Shown piece after piece: positions 10,220 to 20,610 of a stretch of DNA of 64,000 nucleotides; the first letter of the stretch is position 1, and every line of letters begins with the position of its first letter. Source of the stretch: Nyssa sinensis (taxonomy: Eukaryota > Streptophyta > Magnoliopsida > Cornales > Nyssaceae); NCBI GenBank assembly GCA_008638375.1, contig CM018043.1, positions 44,564,333 through 44,628,332 on the forward strand, written 5' to 3'. Under the pieces are notes generated by a model that saw only the letters and a list, made by a program, of their open reading frames with translations, had not been told where the DNA came from and did no database searches. The position numbers and the translations under genes are program-made.

Positions 10220-11667
10220 TGTAAAGCCCCGTTATTTTAATGAAGATTAAATAAATAATTAAATTAGAGAAATAATTAATGTACTATAAATTTAATTGAG
10301 AAAATTAAATTAACGGTACATGCAAATGTAAATTAGACCCAATAAAAATAAAATTGATACATGCAAATGAATTTAAAAGAATTTAGACTTTTTTGGGATT
10401 GTAAAAAGACAAAAAGGTCATTAATGAGATAATTGAGAAAATGAAACAACATGGATAGATGAATAATTGTATACATAAAAATATTTAAAAGTGAGTGGTC
10501 AAATGTTATAATGTGGATATATCTCCACCACACATTTAAATTTTAAAACACTCACACATGCTACACTACACCTAAAACACACACGCTACACCTAAAAAAC
10601 ACACAAAATACACACACAAGGAAAAAAAGGGCTGGACACACAACACATATACACGGCTGGGCTGAATAATAGAGAGAGCAAAAGAGAGAGAAAAAAATAG
10701 GAGAAGAAAAAGAAGGATTCTTGGGCCAATTCTTGAAGATTGAAGATAATTTGGCACTCATCTTTGCTTTTGGAAGAAACTAATTGGAAGAAATCAAAGA
10801 AATCAAGTTTGGGTTTTCCAAGTTTGCAAAAAAAGTGAGGTAGGGTTTCTAAACTTGAAGAAATGAAGATGCTTAGAGTTGTTAGGTTGTGTTTGGGTTA
10901 AAACTATAATTGGATTTATGTAATTGTATTTCTTTTTAGGGTTTATCAAGAATTACATGTAGGGTTGTACACTAATTTTTTATATTTGTTGAATTGGAAT
11001 GTTACTCTTGTTGTAATTACCCAAAGCATGATCCCTCTTCTTGATTTTCCTAGATTATTTCATTTAAATCCCTTTACTAGTTTGTATAACTTGAAACCCT
11101 TTTACTTGTAAATGAAGGGAAATTATTTGAGTCGATGGAAATAGACCTTGGGTGATATATACCTTATTTATATGAATTGGTGGATAAATTGTAAACTTCC
11201 TTATTGATAAAAGATTGATTAGTCGTGGAGAATTATGAAGAAAAATGAAAGATGGAGAAACTAGAGACATCTTTGTGTGTTCTAGAGTGTATGTGAAATT
11301 GTGATGCGTCACTTATGTGTCTTGGAGTGTATGAGAGATTGCAATCCCGGGCTATAAATTTTGATGTGGGAGTGAGCTTTCCTTCGGCTTGCGAGTCGAG
11401 AACCCATGTGGGGTTTGGTTGTGGTGTCTAGCGGGTTAGTAGCACGTAAAACCCAAATAGGCTTGCCGGGAGCCAAAGCTTAGGTTGGGGGTTGGGATGA
11501 AAACCCAAACTTAAATTGTGAAATGTAATGACAAATTGTGAAATGAGAAAGTAAGAAGAAAATCGGACCCATCCACAATACATTAAAATCCTTGAAATTT
11601 AATTAGATTGTATTGTTATTCTATGATTTATTTAGTTGCATTTAATAAATATTGTCATTGGCATGTC

Positions 11668-12538
11668 CAATGATCAAAATTTCGTTTCCTAGTGTTATTT
11701 CGGTCACCTAGAAAACAGAAACATTTTGAAAATGTTTCAAAGACGTTTCGAAAATATAGTGGAAACGATGAAAAAAAGTAAAATGTATAGAAACACTTAG
11801 AAACATAAAGTAAAATATATGAATGTGTGAAGACAAATATTATAATTAATTGGAAATATTTTAGGGTATATGTCCATCTACACAAGAAGATACTAGAGTG
11901 AAATTAAAAAAAAAAAAAATGTAAAGTAAATTAGTGATTAATACCAAATAACTCTTTACTTATTAAAAACTAGTATAAAAGATTTAAAACTATTTTTTTT
12001 TTTTTGTAATATGAATATGTTATATATTTGCTATAAAATATGTAAAATTATTATAAGTCATAAAATAATAAATATGTATTGTGTAATATCCACGAATTAG
12101 ACAATTTGACACAAGTTACATATAATATAATAAATAAAAATATAGTAATTTAAATCTATTATAATTGGTAACTAAGTATTAAAATAAATTATTTATCTAC
12201 ATTTTATTTTCATTACTTTTACTTTTCATTTTTTATTATTTTTTAGGAAAAATATAAATATCTTCTTACAATTTTGGGTTTTAATCGTTCAATCTCTTCC
12301 ATTTAAAAAACAAATTGATATTATCGTTTACCAACTTCTAGAAATATTGTTGATACCAAAGAAATGTTTTCACTGTTTCAGTATGTTTTCACTAGTTTCG
12401 GTATGTTTCTACGGAAACAAATTTGTTTCCGTGGAAACATGTGAATTTTGGTATTCCACTAGTGTTTCATTTCGGTTCACTAGGAAACAGAAATGTTTCA
12501 GCCGTTTCGATGGAAATGAAACGAAATTTTGATTCATA
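11668..12538 (+). mobile_element. Non-autonomous hAT-type element (family hA, copy 1)
   Basis: The element is flanked by a perfect 8-bp duplication GGCATGTC (11660-11667 and 12539-12546). Its ends are CAATGATCAAAATTTCG and the inverse of TATGAATCAAAATTTCG. Near the right end GTTTC/GAAAC motifs recur many times (about 12,360-12,520). There is no transposase. A second copy in opposite orientation is at 46022-46878. An 8-bp target duplication and CA-starting ends are typical of the hAT superfamily. The short ORF near its right end is conserved in the other copy only because the DNA is. Confidence 0.88.
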
Positions 12539-13079
12539 GGCATGTCACTACACCTCCACAAGCCAACATATTGCAACATTTTCATTTCTCCTATTTAGAT
12601 ATTCTATTAGGGTACTAACCCCTACTAGATGCAGGTTCTGGTAAGGAGCCAACCATTTGACACATCCTCGAATGGAGGTCAAGACCACTTTTGGTTTCTT
12701 TTGAAGATGGGTTGATTTTTGGTTGAATGAAAATTACATAACTGGACTTGAAGACTTGTATTTTTGGGCTTCTTTAGAAAATTGACATATACTAATGCTA
12801 CTTATATTCTAGAATCATATGAGTACGAATGTAATGTGGTATGTATTTATTTGTAAGAAAAAAAAGGATTGCAAGAATGAATTATAACATTTCTAAATGA
12901 TATTGGTATGAGTTTAGCATTTCTACTGAAGGTTGTGTAGAACAGCCCACTTTGAAAGACCATATCTCTTACATCCTATAAAATTATAATCTCATATTTT
13001 ACATAATTAAACCTCCTTGTCTTATCTTTCAAATGACTCAAGAATGACCATAATTAGGAAAATATTGAGGGAGTTATGC

Positions 13080-13480
13080 AGATTTTAAGAAACCTGCGCA
13101 GAATCTGACCACTGTTTACAAATCAATCCATAACATGAGTTCCAGGTACTCTTTTCGAGTGCTTCCAAGTTATATGGAACCTAGACTTATATTGGAATAT
13201 GGCATAGCAATATCATAATATCAGGTTTATAAATTGGGAGATATAGAGCTTTAAACAGGGTAGACCTGTTGTGTGAACAGAGCAGTTCAAACCCGCCTTC
13301 CTCTTTTTGGTAATAACTTGAGCTACCGGATGTGTTTTTGAGTAATTCCAAAGCTCACTGGAAGAAGACTCATATTAGAACATGCCCTAAAAATTTCAAG
13401 ATATCAGGTCTTAGGATTTGAGAGATATAGGGCTTCAAACAGGGCTAAACTATTTAGTGAACAAAAAATAAATAAACCAT
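13080..13480 (+). repeat. Two imperfect direct repeats in LTR family D (period 184)
   Basis: Each unit contains a block like CATATTAGAACATG, then ATATCAGGT, then GAGATATAG and AAACAGGG, ending in GTGAAC. The GAGATATAG anchor is at 13238 and 13422. The duplication is internal to the LTR. Confidence 0.6.
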
Positions 13481-13674
13481 AGGTTATATTCTAAATGAAT
13501 CTGATTTTTTTTTTGTTTTTTATGTGTGGGAATTCAAGAAAAAATGTATAATAGTTAAGAAGTAAATAGTATAATTACTGGAATGAAGATCAAGTAGGGT
13601 GAACTTTAAATATTACTAGATGTACCACAGGGAGTCAATCACAACCCGGGTCTTTGGGGACTTGGAGCGTGACA

Positions 13675-14600
13675 GAAGTGCTCGTGGTTGCCAAACACGT
13701 TTGAGTGCAGTTGATCAGAGGATAAATTCTATGGCTCAACAAATTGAGGTGTTAAATCAGACTGTGGGAAATCTAGTTCAGAGTTAACAACTATAATAGC
13801 ACAAATACAACCTCAGCCACCCCAGAACCATCAGCCTTAAGCAGGTCTGGACTGGTAACCTCAAGCATGCCATAACCAACAACCTCTTTCAACCCAAAAT
13901 CAATAGCCTCAAACAAGCCATACTTAACAGCCTCCTCTAATCTAGAACCAACAAGTACCATTGGCTCAAGGCCAGGTTCCACTACAAGGGCAGGATTACC
14001 AACCTCAGCAAGTCAATGATCCTCAAATAAATAACACAACAAATAATAACTAGGATCAAAACAATGGTGCAGTGGTCCCCTAATCGTCCAAGAGTCACCA
14101 TCAATCACGTTAGAGCATATAAGAAGAGGCAGAATCCAGAAATCCTGCCAGGTCTAGAGCCACTCAAAACTTAGCAAAACAACTTTATAACTTGTTCGGT
14201 ATGCGTGAAACTACATTCACTCAGGAAATAAGGGTAAAAGCACCTCCAAGGAAGTATTTCCTCCCAAAGTTTGAAATTTACGACGGAAGTACAGACCTTT
14301 TCGATCACCTGTCTCACTTCCAAGATACCATCGCTCTCCAAGGAGGTACAGATGCTCTAATGTATAGAACGTTTGTTATAAGCCTCAAGGGTGCAACTCT
14401 CGAGTGATTCCTTCACTTACCTCCAACCTCTATCTCAAGCTTTACATATCTGAGTAGTAAGCTCTTGAGTCAGTTTATTACTAGTTGGAGGTTCAAAAAA
14501 GGCCCGAAATTCTTAATCATGATCGAACAAAACGAAGGTGAGTCCTTGAGGGACTTAATCAGGAAATTTAACAAAGATATGGATGCAAGGAGTGGTTTTC
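13675..14600 (+). pseudogene. Tat-like gag, main part
   Basis: After the LTR the gag resumes. A Gln/Pro-rich linker (13,680-14,050; frames shift) leads to 14192-14407, which reads KYFLPKFEIYDGSTDLFDHL and ends in LKGATLE. It continues, after a stop, with SISSFTYLSSKLLSQF and ESLRDLIRKFNKDMDARSGF. That is the retrotransposon gag core of Tat-type elements (YDG.xDP..HL, LKG.A..W). Several stops and frame changes show a dead copy. The core equivalent on the minus strand is at 29771-30136. Confidence 0.75.
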
Positions 14601-15068
14601 AATAGCAACTCTGACCTTTAGACTCTTCCCTTGAAGGTTCAAACATTCTCTTATTAAGAGTCCTCCAACCACAAAGTTTGAACTACTCTTGAAAGCCCAT
14701 AAGTACATCACCTTGGAAAATGTGAGGATGATGAAAATAAGGTCAAGGCCGAGACTAATAACAATGTTATTGCCACAGTGGATATCCCGGCTACTTGAGC
14801 TAGACTTCGGTCTTCTATTTTTTTTATTGTACATGTAACAAAAATCTACTATCAATGAAGAATAACTTTTTGGCTCCATTTTATCTTTACTCAATTTGGT
14901 GACTTTTCGGTCACTAACCTCTAACCTTTAACTTATCCAAATCAATTGTATGAATAGTAACTTGTATCTTCAATCGTGATAGATCAGAATTATAATCCCA
15001 AAGAATAAAAAAAAATCTAAGTATGGTAGGTCGAGATACACACTTGATGCAAGTTTTTAAATTCTTAT
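14601..15068. other. Retroelement remnant joining gag to a 3' region
   Basis: The gag frame fades near 14,760. The sequence then passes to a T-rich stretch with TGTACATGTAAC and TCAATGAAGAATAAC (14,830-14,870), which resembles the 3' untranslated region after integrase in Tat elements. If so, protease, RT and integrase were lost by an internal deletion. No gene is seen; the ORFs here are spurious. Confidence 0.35.
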
Positions 15069-15069
15069 C

Positions 15070-15620
15070 TAAAATACTTAGTAACATGCTAAAACATTTG
15101 TAAAATCCCATACAAGTTTTCAAACTAATTTCAATCATTCAAACCATAAGGTCATTTACCCTTGGGCTCTAACATTTTTAGCTTGTTTGAGACAACCTAT
15201 AATGCTTGTAAAGTTGTGCGCAAGTTTTTAGGTCGATTTTATTCATTCAAATTGTGACATCATTTTTCCCTAGGCTTTAGACCTTTTAGTTAGGTAGAGA
15301 TGACCCATGACACTTGTAAAGTTTTGCACAAGAATTTTAGGTTAATTTTAATCATTCGAACTACGGCATCCATTGCCTTTAAACTCTAGAAATTTTAGTT
15401 TGGTGGGGATGACCTTTGACACTTGTAAAGTTTTACACAAAATTTTTAGGTCAATTTTAATAATTCGAGCTGTGACATCGATTGCTTTTATACTCTGAAA
15501 TTTTTAGTTCGGAAGGAATGACTTGCGACACTTGTAACATTTTGCACAAGATTTTTAGGTCAGCCTTTAGTGTCATGACATCCTTTGCCTTTGGGCTCTT
15601 GAATTTTTGGCAAAATTTTA
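15070..15620. repeat. 109-bp tandem repeat, about five units
   Basis: Anchors of the form CA(C/T)TTGTAAA with CACAAG 10 bases on recur at about 15,095, 15,203, 15,311, 15,420 and 15,529, a period of 108-109. Each unit also carries a TTTTAGGT..ATTTTAATCATTC block, then a variant of GACATCNNTTGCCTTT and a TCT(A/T)GAAATTTT block. The repeat sits between retroelement 3' regions, where such arrays are common in Tat/Ogre-type elements. Confidence 0.75.
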
Positions 15621-15689
15621 AAAAGTATAAATAAAAAAAAATAAAGGTTTTGGCGAATAAATGCTAGAATCGTATTGATAATAATTTCA

Positions 15690-16560
15690 CAATTCTAATC
15701 TTCTAGCTAATAGGCAGTCGGTTTAATTACTCTTGTCACCTTATAGGGGCCTTCCTAGTTCGAGGAAAGCTTTCCCAAACAGATTTCTTTGGTGTTAAAG
15801 AAGACTCTTCTGAGAACTAAATCTCTGATATAAAATATACTTAGTCTAATAGCCTTGTTATAATGCTTTGACACCCTTTGTTAGTATGCCTCCATTTTTT
15901 TATGAGCCTACTCCCTCTTTCCTCTTACAAAACCCAGGTTTACTTAGAGTTGAGTTTCATTCTACTCTAGTTTGTACATATGAGTTCCGAGAGAGAGAAG
16001 TTTGATCTCTATAGGTATCACTACCTCATTTCCATTGGTGAAAAAAGGGGTTTCCCTTGTTAGAGTTTGCCTCGTTGTCCAATACACTTATGAGATGCCA
16101 AGTAACTTGTCCACCCACTTTTCTTTAGCAGATTCCAACCTCTTTTTCAAAGCTTTAAGGATAGTCTTATTTGTCACTTATGCCTACCCATTATCTTATG
16201 GGTGCCCTATAGAGGAGAAGTGATGACTTATGTTGAGGTGTGGGCAGAATCGTCTAAAACAATTTTCTTAGAACTACATCCCATTTTTTATAATCAAGAC
16301 TTTAGCGATCCCATATCGGCAAACAATGTTCTTTCAAGTGAACTTCCTAACCTTAGATCCTATTATTTTGGCTAAAGGTTTAGTTTCTACCCATTTGGTG
16401 AAATAGTCAATGGATACTAGAAAGAAATTCATGTTGTGGAGTGCTAAGGGGAGTGGGCCAATTATATCCATCCCCCATTGTACAAAAATCCAAAGGCTTA
16501 CAATAAGTTTGGGCTCGTAAAGGGGCTGGTGTTGGTAGGGAGCAAATATTTAACCCTTAT
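15690..16560 (-). pseudogene. Tat-like integrase core and C-terminus
   Basis: Minus-strand reading gives the piece after the zinc site (FAPYQHQPL), then WGMDIIGPLP with the first catalytic Asp, a DYFTKWVE block, a decayed middle, VTNKTILKALKKRLESAKEK, and the C-terminal GDLVLR-type tail with GPYKVTRVIKP near 15,720. These are the DDE core and the GPY/F-like C-terminal module of Ty3/gypsy integrase. The frame has many stops. The split at 16560 is caused by the Athila solo LTR. Confidence 0.75.
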
Positions 16561-17078
16561 TGATGAGAATGCAAAATATCATATTTTTTTCTCTTAATGT
16601 TTAGTCTTTTATACTTATTTGGTGCCTAAATGTACTCATTATTCTTATATTTTGATTTAGGATGCAAATGGAGGCTTTAAGTGCAAAAAACACTAATTGG
16701 GCAATTTTCGGACAGTTTCAACATCGCTTCGTAATCTGAGAATAACTCTCTCATCCGAGCTCCGATTGAGATGATTCAAGATGCCGTGGAAATCCAAGAC
16801 ACAGATCTACAACTTTCATGTTTTGTGTTTTGCAAGATTCGGGTGTTTTGCGAGATTCGGGCTTCATCAAGGTCGAAATGGGGCTTGAAGTTACTGCACT
16901 TGCACTGTTGAGCGTTTTTAGCTGCGCGAAATTCTAATGCGCGAGTCCACGCGATTTATTTTTGGAAATTCCAGATCAAGTGCGAGAATTTCAGCTGAAA
17001 TGCCACTTTTCTAGTTATATTAAAACTTTATTTTATTTTTAATTAGGGCTTCTAAGAGCAGCCTGTCACACACACACA

Positions 17079-17140
<62 letters not shown>

Positions 17141-17958
17141 CTCTTTTCTAATTTCTCCTTCAAGTTTTCATGGTCGTGCGTGGCTAAATTTTTATAATTG
17201 GTCGAAAGAAATGAAAGCCTCGGAATCAATAAAACTGTGAGATCTAATTTATTTTTATTGTTCAATTTATGCTTTGAGTATCGGATGTCCTTCTGTGCTT
17301 ATTTTTATGATTGTCTCGTTTAATTACTAGGAGGCCTACTAATTTATTATTTGTTGCAATCTATTGCTAGATTAGATATCAAATCCGTAATTGTTTGATC
17401 CCTCTAATTTGTGAAGCAACTAAGATTTAATGATTTGTTGCGTCAGAAATTATTAGATTTTAGGAAGAACATTTGACTAAATTAAATGCAACCGCTTGTG
17501 ATTGTATTGTTTAGCTTCATCGGTCTCTCTAATTTGTAAGGCTGCTACTAGATTAAACCTTTAGTGCTTGTCTTGGGTTATTTAGTAGTTAGGGTTAATT
17601 AGATCGCTTGTTTTCTAATTAACTACGACTAAAGAGAGATAGAAAATTATTCCAACGGTGAATATTCAAAGTGTGAATTGATATATATTTGCATCAATGA
17701 TCAGTTGTAAAATTTCGATGGTAGATGTTGACTTAGACCAATGCTTTCTCTTTTGATTGAATTTGATAATTTAATTTGAATTGTTCCTTAGTTGTTTTCT
17801 TAAAATTGTTTTCGTTATACTCAAACCCTCCCCCCAATCTTTGTTTACATAGCATAAAACTAGGCTAGATACTCTTCGTGGGAATGATCCCTACTCGCAC
17901 TACTACATTATTTTTAGGAGTTTAGGTTTTATTTTTGGTTGTCTGCGACAGCACACCA
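16561..17958 (+). mobile_element. Athila-like solo LTR (family A, copy 2)
   Basis: It begins TGATGAGAATGC and ends CGACAGCACACCA. A perfect 5-bp duplication CTTAT flanks it (16556-16560 and 17959-17963). It is the inverse-orientation relative of the LTR at 4719-6158. No internal region is attached, so it is a solo LTR left by LTR-LTR recombination. It sits inside the integrase of the minus-strand Tat-like element and holds a 55-bp CT microsatellite. Confidence 0.92.
17083..17138. repeat. (TC)n microsatellite
   Basis: About 28 uninterrupted TC units, preceded by a short CA run. The equivalent place in the other LTR copy (about 5,530-5,550) has only a short GAGAGAGA stretch, so the repeat expanded in this copy. 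Confidence 0.95.
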
Positions 17959-18160
17959 CTTATCATACTTTTTCACAAACTCATTTTGCATGTTCGACCA
18001 GTAGTACCCTAGGGATAAAGCTCAATGGGTTAGGGACATTTCCCTATTGTGGTTTCTAAAAATTCTTTCATGTATTTCCCTTATGACACAATGGGCCTCT
18101 TTGGGGCATAAACAAAGTTATATAGGGTGGGAGAAAAGACTTTCTATAAAGCTTATGATT
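17959..18160 (-). pseudogene. Tat-like integrase zinc-binding N-terminus
   Basis: Minus-strand reading gives EAHCVIREIHERIFRNHN, then LSLGYYWSNMQNE and a final KYDK. That is the H2C2 region of Ty3/gypsy integrase (REIHEG..H, A...GYYWP.M, C..C). The second Cys pair falls at the insertion point of the solo LTR. The frame is interrupted. Confidence 0.75.
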
Positions 18161-18269
18161 TAACACAATAACCAATTTGATCTTACTCATACCCTTCTAG
18201 CTTGAACTTTATCTTCTAAAAGAATTCATTTCTATATATATTGGATAAATGGGGTCATCCAATTTATGT

Positions 18270-20060
18270 CTATCATTTGTATTTTTAACTTGCAAAACTA
18301 CAATGGATATATTGGGTTCTTCTTAAAATATTATTTTTATAGTGGCTTCAAATCTGAGGCTCATAAAAGCTACCAAATTTGCTAGCACATCTGCTCTAGT
18401 ATTATCAATTCAGCTTATTTTTCTATGTTGAATTATTCAAAACAGGATTTGAGATGATTAACGATCTATATATAACAAATTAATTTTTCATCATTAACCA
18501 AATAGTTCCCATAGATCTGATTTATAACCAATTAAGAATCTGACAAAGCCATTAAGCCATTATGCCCCAGACTCTTTTGCCATCTTCAAACCACAAATTA
18601 GGGCTTTATATTCTAACTCGTTTCTGAAAGCTCTAAATCCAAGACACAATGCATTTTCTATTACGAGGCCTTTGGCATTTAGAGCATTACCCCAATTCAT
18701 GTTCCTCTGTCATTGGATAAACCGTCAGTGTTCAAAATCCAAATCGTGGCTTCAGAGGTTTGGAGCTGATTTATTGCCCATAAAGAAGAGTCAATAAACT
18801 CTACAATGAAATCTGCCAAAGCCTGACTTTAAATACAATTTTGGTTATGTAGTGAATGTCAAATTCCCTGAGCTCTACCGACTACTTATCCAGACCACTC
18901 AGAGCTCAAGTTTGTGCAATATCTTCTTGAATAGGAACGATGTTAGAAACACTATGTTGTGGGCTTAAAAGTAAGGCCTGAGCTTTCTTGCCTAGATGAC
19001 CAAAGCATAGGACAACTTCTCCAGGTCTGGATATCTAGATTTTGAATCTAGTAGCACTTTACTTATGTATAATACAGGCTTCAAAACCCCGTGTTCTTCC
19101 TTAATCAAGGTCGAACTTACTATATTAGTAGAAACTACTAAATACAAGTAAAGTTTCTCACCAGGACAAGGTTTTGAGAGCATCTCTAGAGATCCCAAAT
19201 AATATTTTATCTGTTGAAAAGTTTGTTTGCACTATGGAGTCCATTCGAGCGTCTTATTCCCTTTCAAAACCTTAAAGAAATGTAAACACTAGTATGTAGA
19301 TCGGCAGATAAAATGATTTAGAGTTACAATACATCAGTTTAAACTCTAAACTTTCTTCTTTGATTAGGGAGACTTTATCTCTAAAAGGGCTTTGATTTGA
19401 GTTAGGTATGCTTCAATCTCACACTAATAGACAATGAAACCCAAGAATTTCCCCTCGGATACCTCAAAAGTACACTAAGAAGAGTTAAGCTTCATTTTGT
19501 GCTTCTTTATGATGTCAAAGGCTTGAGTCAGGTGTTCAATATGTTATTCTTTCTTCATACTCTTGACTAACATATCGTGTATGTAAACTTTGATTGTATA
19601 TTTAATTTGACAATAGAACATCTTATTTACAAGTCTTCGATAAGTTTCCCTTGCATTTTTTTTTAACCCAAATGACATGACCTTATAACAATAAAGGCCA
19701 TGTTCAAATATGAATGTCGCATTCTCCTAATCTGGAGGGTACATCTGAATTTGGTTGTCGCATGACTAAGCATCTATTAAGCTCAATAGTTCACGTCCTG
19801 CAGTGGCATCCACAATTTGATCAATTCGTGGAACTATAAATCTGTCTTTTGGGGACATGATGTATTGAGGTCAGTATAATCCACACAAACTCTTCATTTC
19901 ACATTCTTCTTCTTGGCCAACCAGTTTGGGTAGAAGACTTATTTAATCATAATGGCATCCAGTAGCCTCTAAAATTATTCATTTATTATATTGTGCCATT
20001 CTGAGGCAAAAGACACCATTTTTTGTTATACTGGAGGATAGTCGAGATCCACCATTTACT
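18270..20060 (-). pseudogene. Tat-like reverse transcriptase and RNase H
   Basis: From 20,060 downward the minus strand reads PKDRFIVPRIDQIVDATAG, then FEHGLYCYKVMSFGLKKNA and a degenerate VYIHDMLVKS in place of the YVDD-type box. Near 19,198-18,992 it reads LYLVVSTNIVSSTLIKEEHG and ISKVLLDSKSRYPDLEKL, the RT/RNase H junction. Lower down is a GRLDKWSVELREFDIHYITK-like stretch (frameshifts) and ALADFIVEF. Domain order fits Ty3/gypsy pol. Many stops and a changed catalytic box mark it as dead. Confidence 0.78.
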
Positions 20061-20131
20061 TGTGAGACATGACCTAGGGGTAAATTCCTTCCATGTTATG
20101 TACACTCTAAGCAAAAATCGACTAGTTTTTC

Positions 20132-20516
20132 CTGAGTGGCATGTATTTCCACGGTGCTCATTTTTTTAATTATGAAGCATGGCTAAGCGATCCTACTCAC
20201 ATTGGGCCTAGTGCTCAGGTGGTTTGGCCAATAGTGGACCAAGAAATATTGAATGGTGATGTGGGTGGAGGTTTTCGAGGAATACAAACAACCTCTAGTT
20301 TTTTTTACTTAGTGAAATCCCCTATTTCGTATATCGGCAAAAGGAATGACCCATCGGGTTCAGGATTGATCTCTGAAAATGGGTCAGATCGCACCAATAT
20401 CAATCCGTTTTCTTCCATTTATTCCAAGGCAAGGATTCAACAATCCCTTAACAAAAATCAAGGAACTATTCATACGTTGTTGAATAGAAATAAAGAATGC
20501 CAATCTTTGATAATTT
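20132..20516 (+). pseudogene. Chimeric nuclear plastid insert: psaA fragment fused to rpoC2 fragment
   Basis: 20132 to about 20,305 is an internal piece of plastid psaA (photosystem I P700 apoprotein A1): [43 protein letters not shown]. From about 20,299 to 20,516 it is an internal piece of plastid rpoC2 (plastid RNA polymerase beta''): [50 protein letters not shown]. The two are joined in frame through a shared T run (20,299-20,306). Both genes lie far apart in the plastid large single-copy region. A 125-codon ORF crosses the joint but begins at an internal psaA Met and lacks a plastid transit signal, so it is not a gene. Confidence 0.92.
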
Positions 20517-20610
20517 AAAAGGCTACAAATTAGACCTTTAGTTCAGGATTCAGAGATGAGCTTAGTTGTAGCACTTTCTCAGGATTTTGTGAATCGGTTT
20601 GTACTTTATC

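Larger units (their letters stand above)
10220..13674 (+). mobile_element. Nested 3.45-kb solo LTR (family D)
   Basis: It begins TGTAAAGCCCCG and ends TTGGAGCGTGACA. Flanks are GAGGT (10215-10219) and GAAGT (13675-13679), a 4/5 match for a 5-bp target duplication. It splits a Tat-like gag. The end sequences resemble those of Tekay/Del chromovirus LTRs, but no internal region is present. It carries an 871-bp hAT-type element (11668-12538) and a 184-bp-period internal duplication (about 13,080-13,480). The short ORFs in it show no domain. Confidence 0.75.

Noticed and set aside
12347..12532. Short ORF conserved between 12,347 and 46,243
   Set aside because: Conservation is explained by both lying in copies of the same hAT-type element; the GTTTC-rich DNA dictates the Cys/Phe/Val-rich peptide.
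20141..20518. 125-codon ORF as a new nuclear gene
   Set aside because: It is internal plastid psaA joined to internal rpoC2, with no transit peptide and no own start context, surrounded by dead retroelements.
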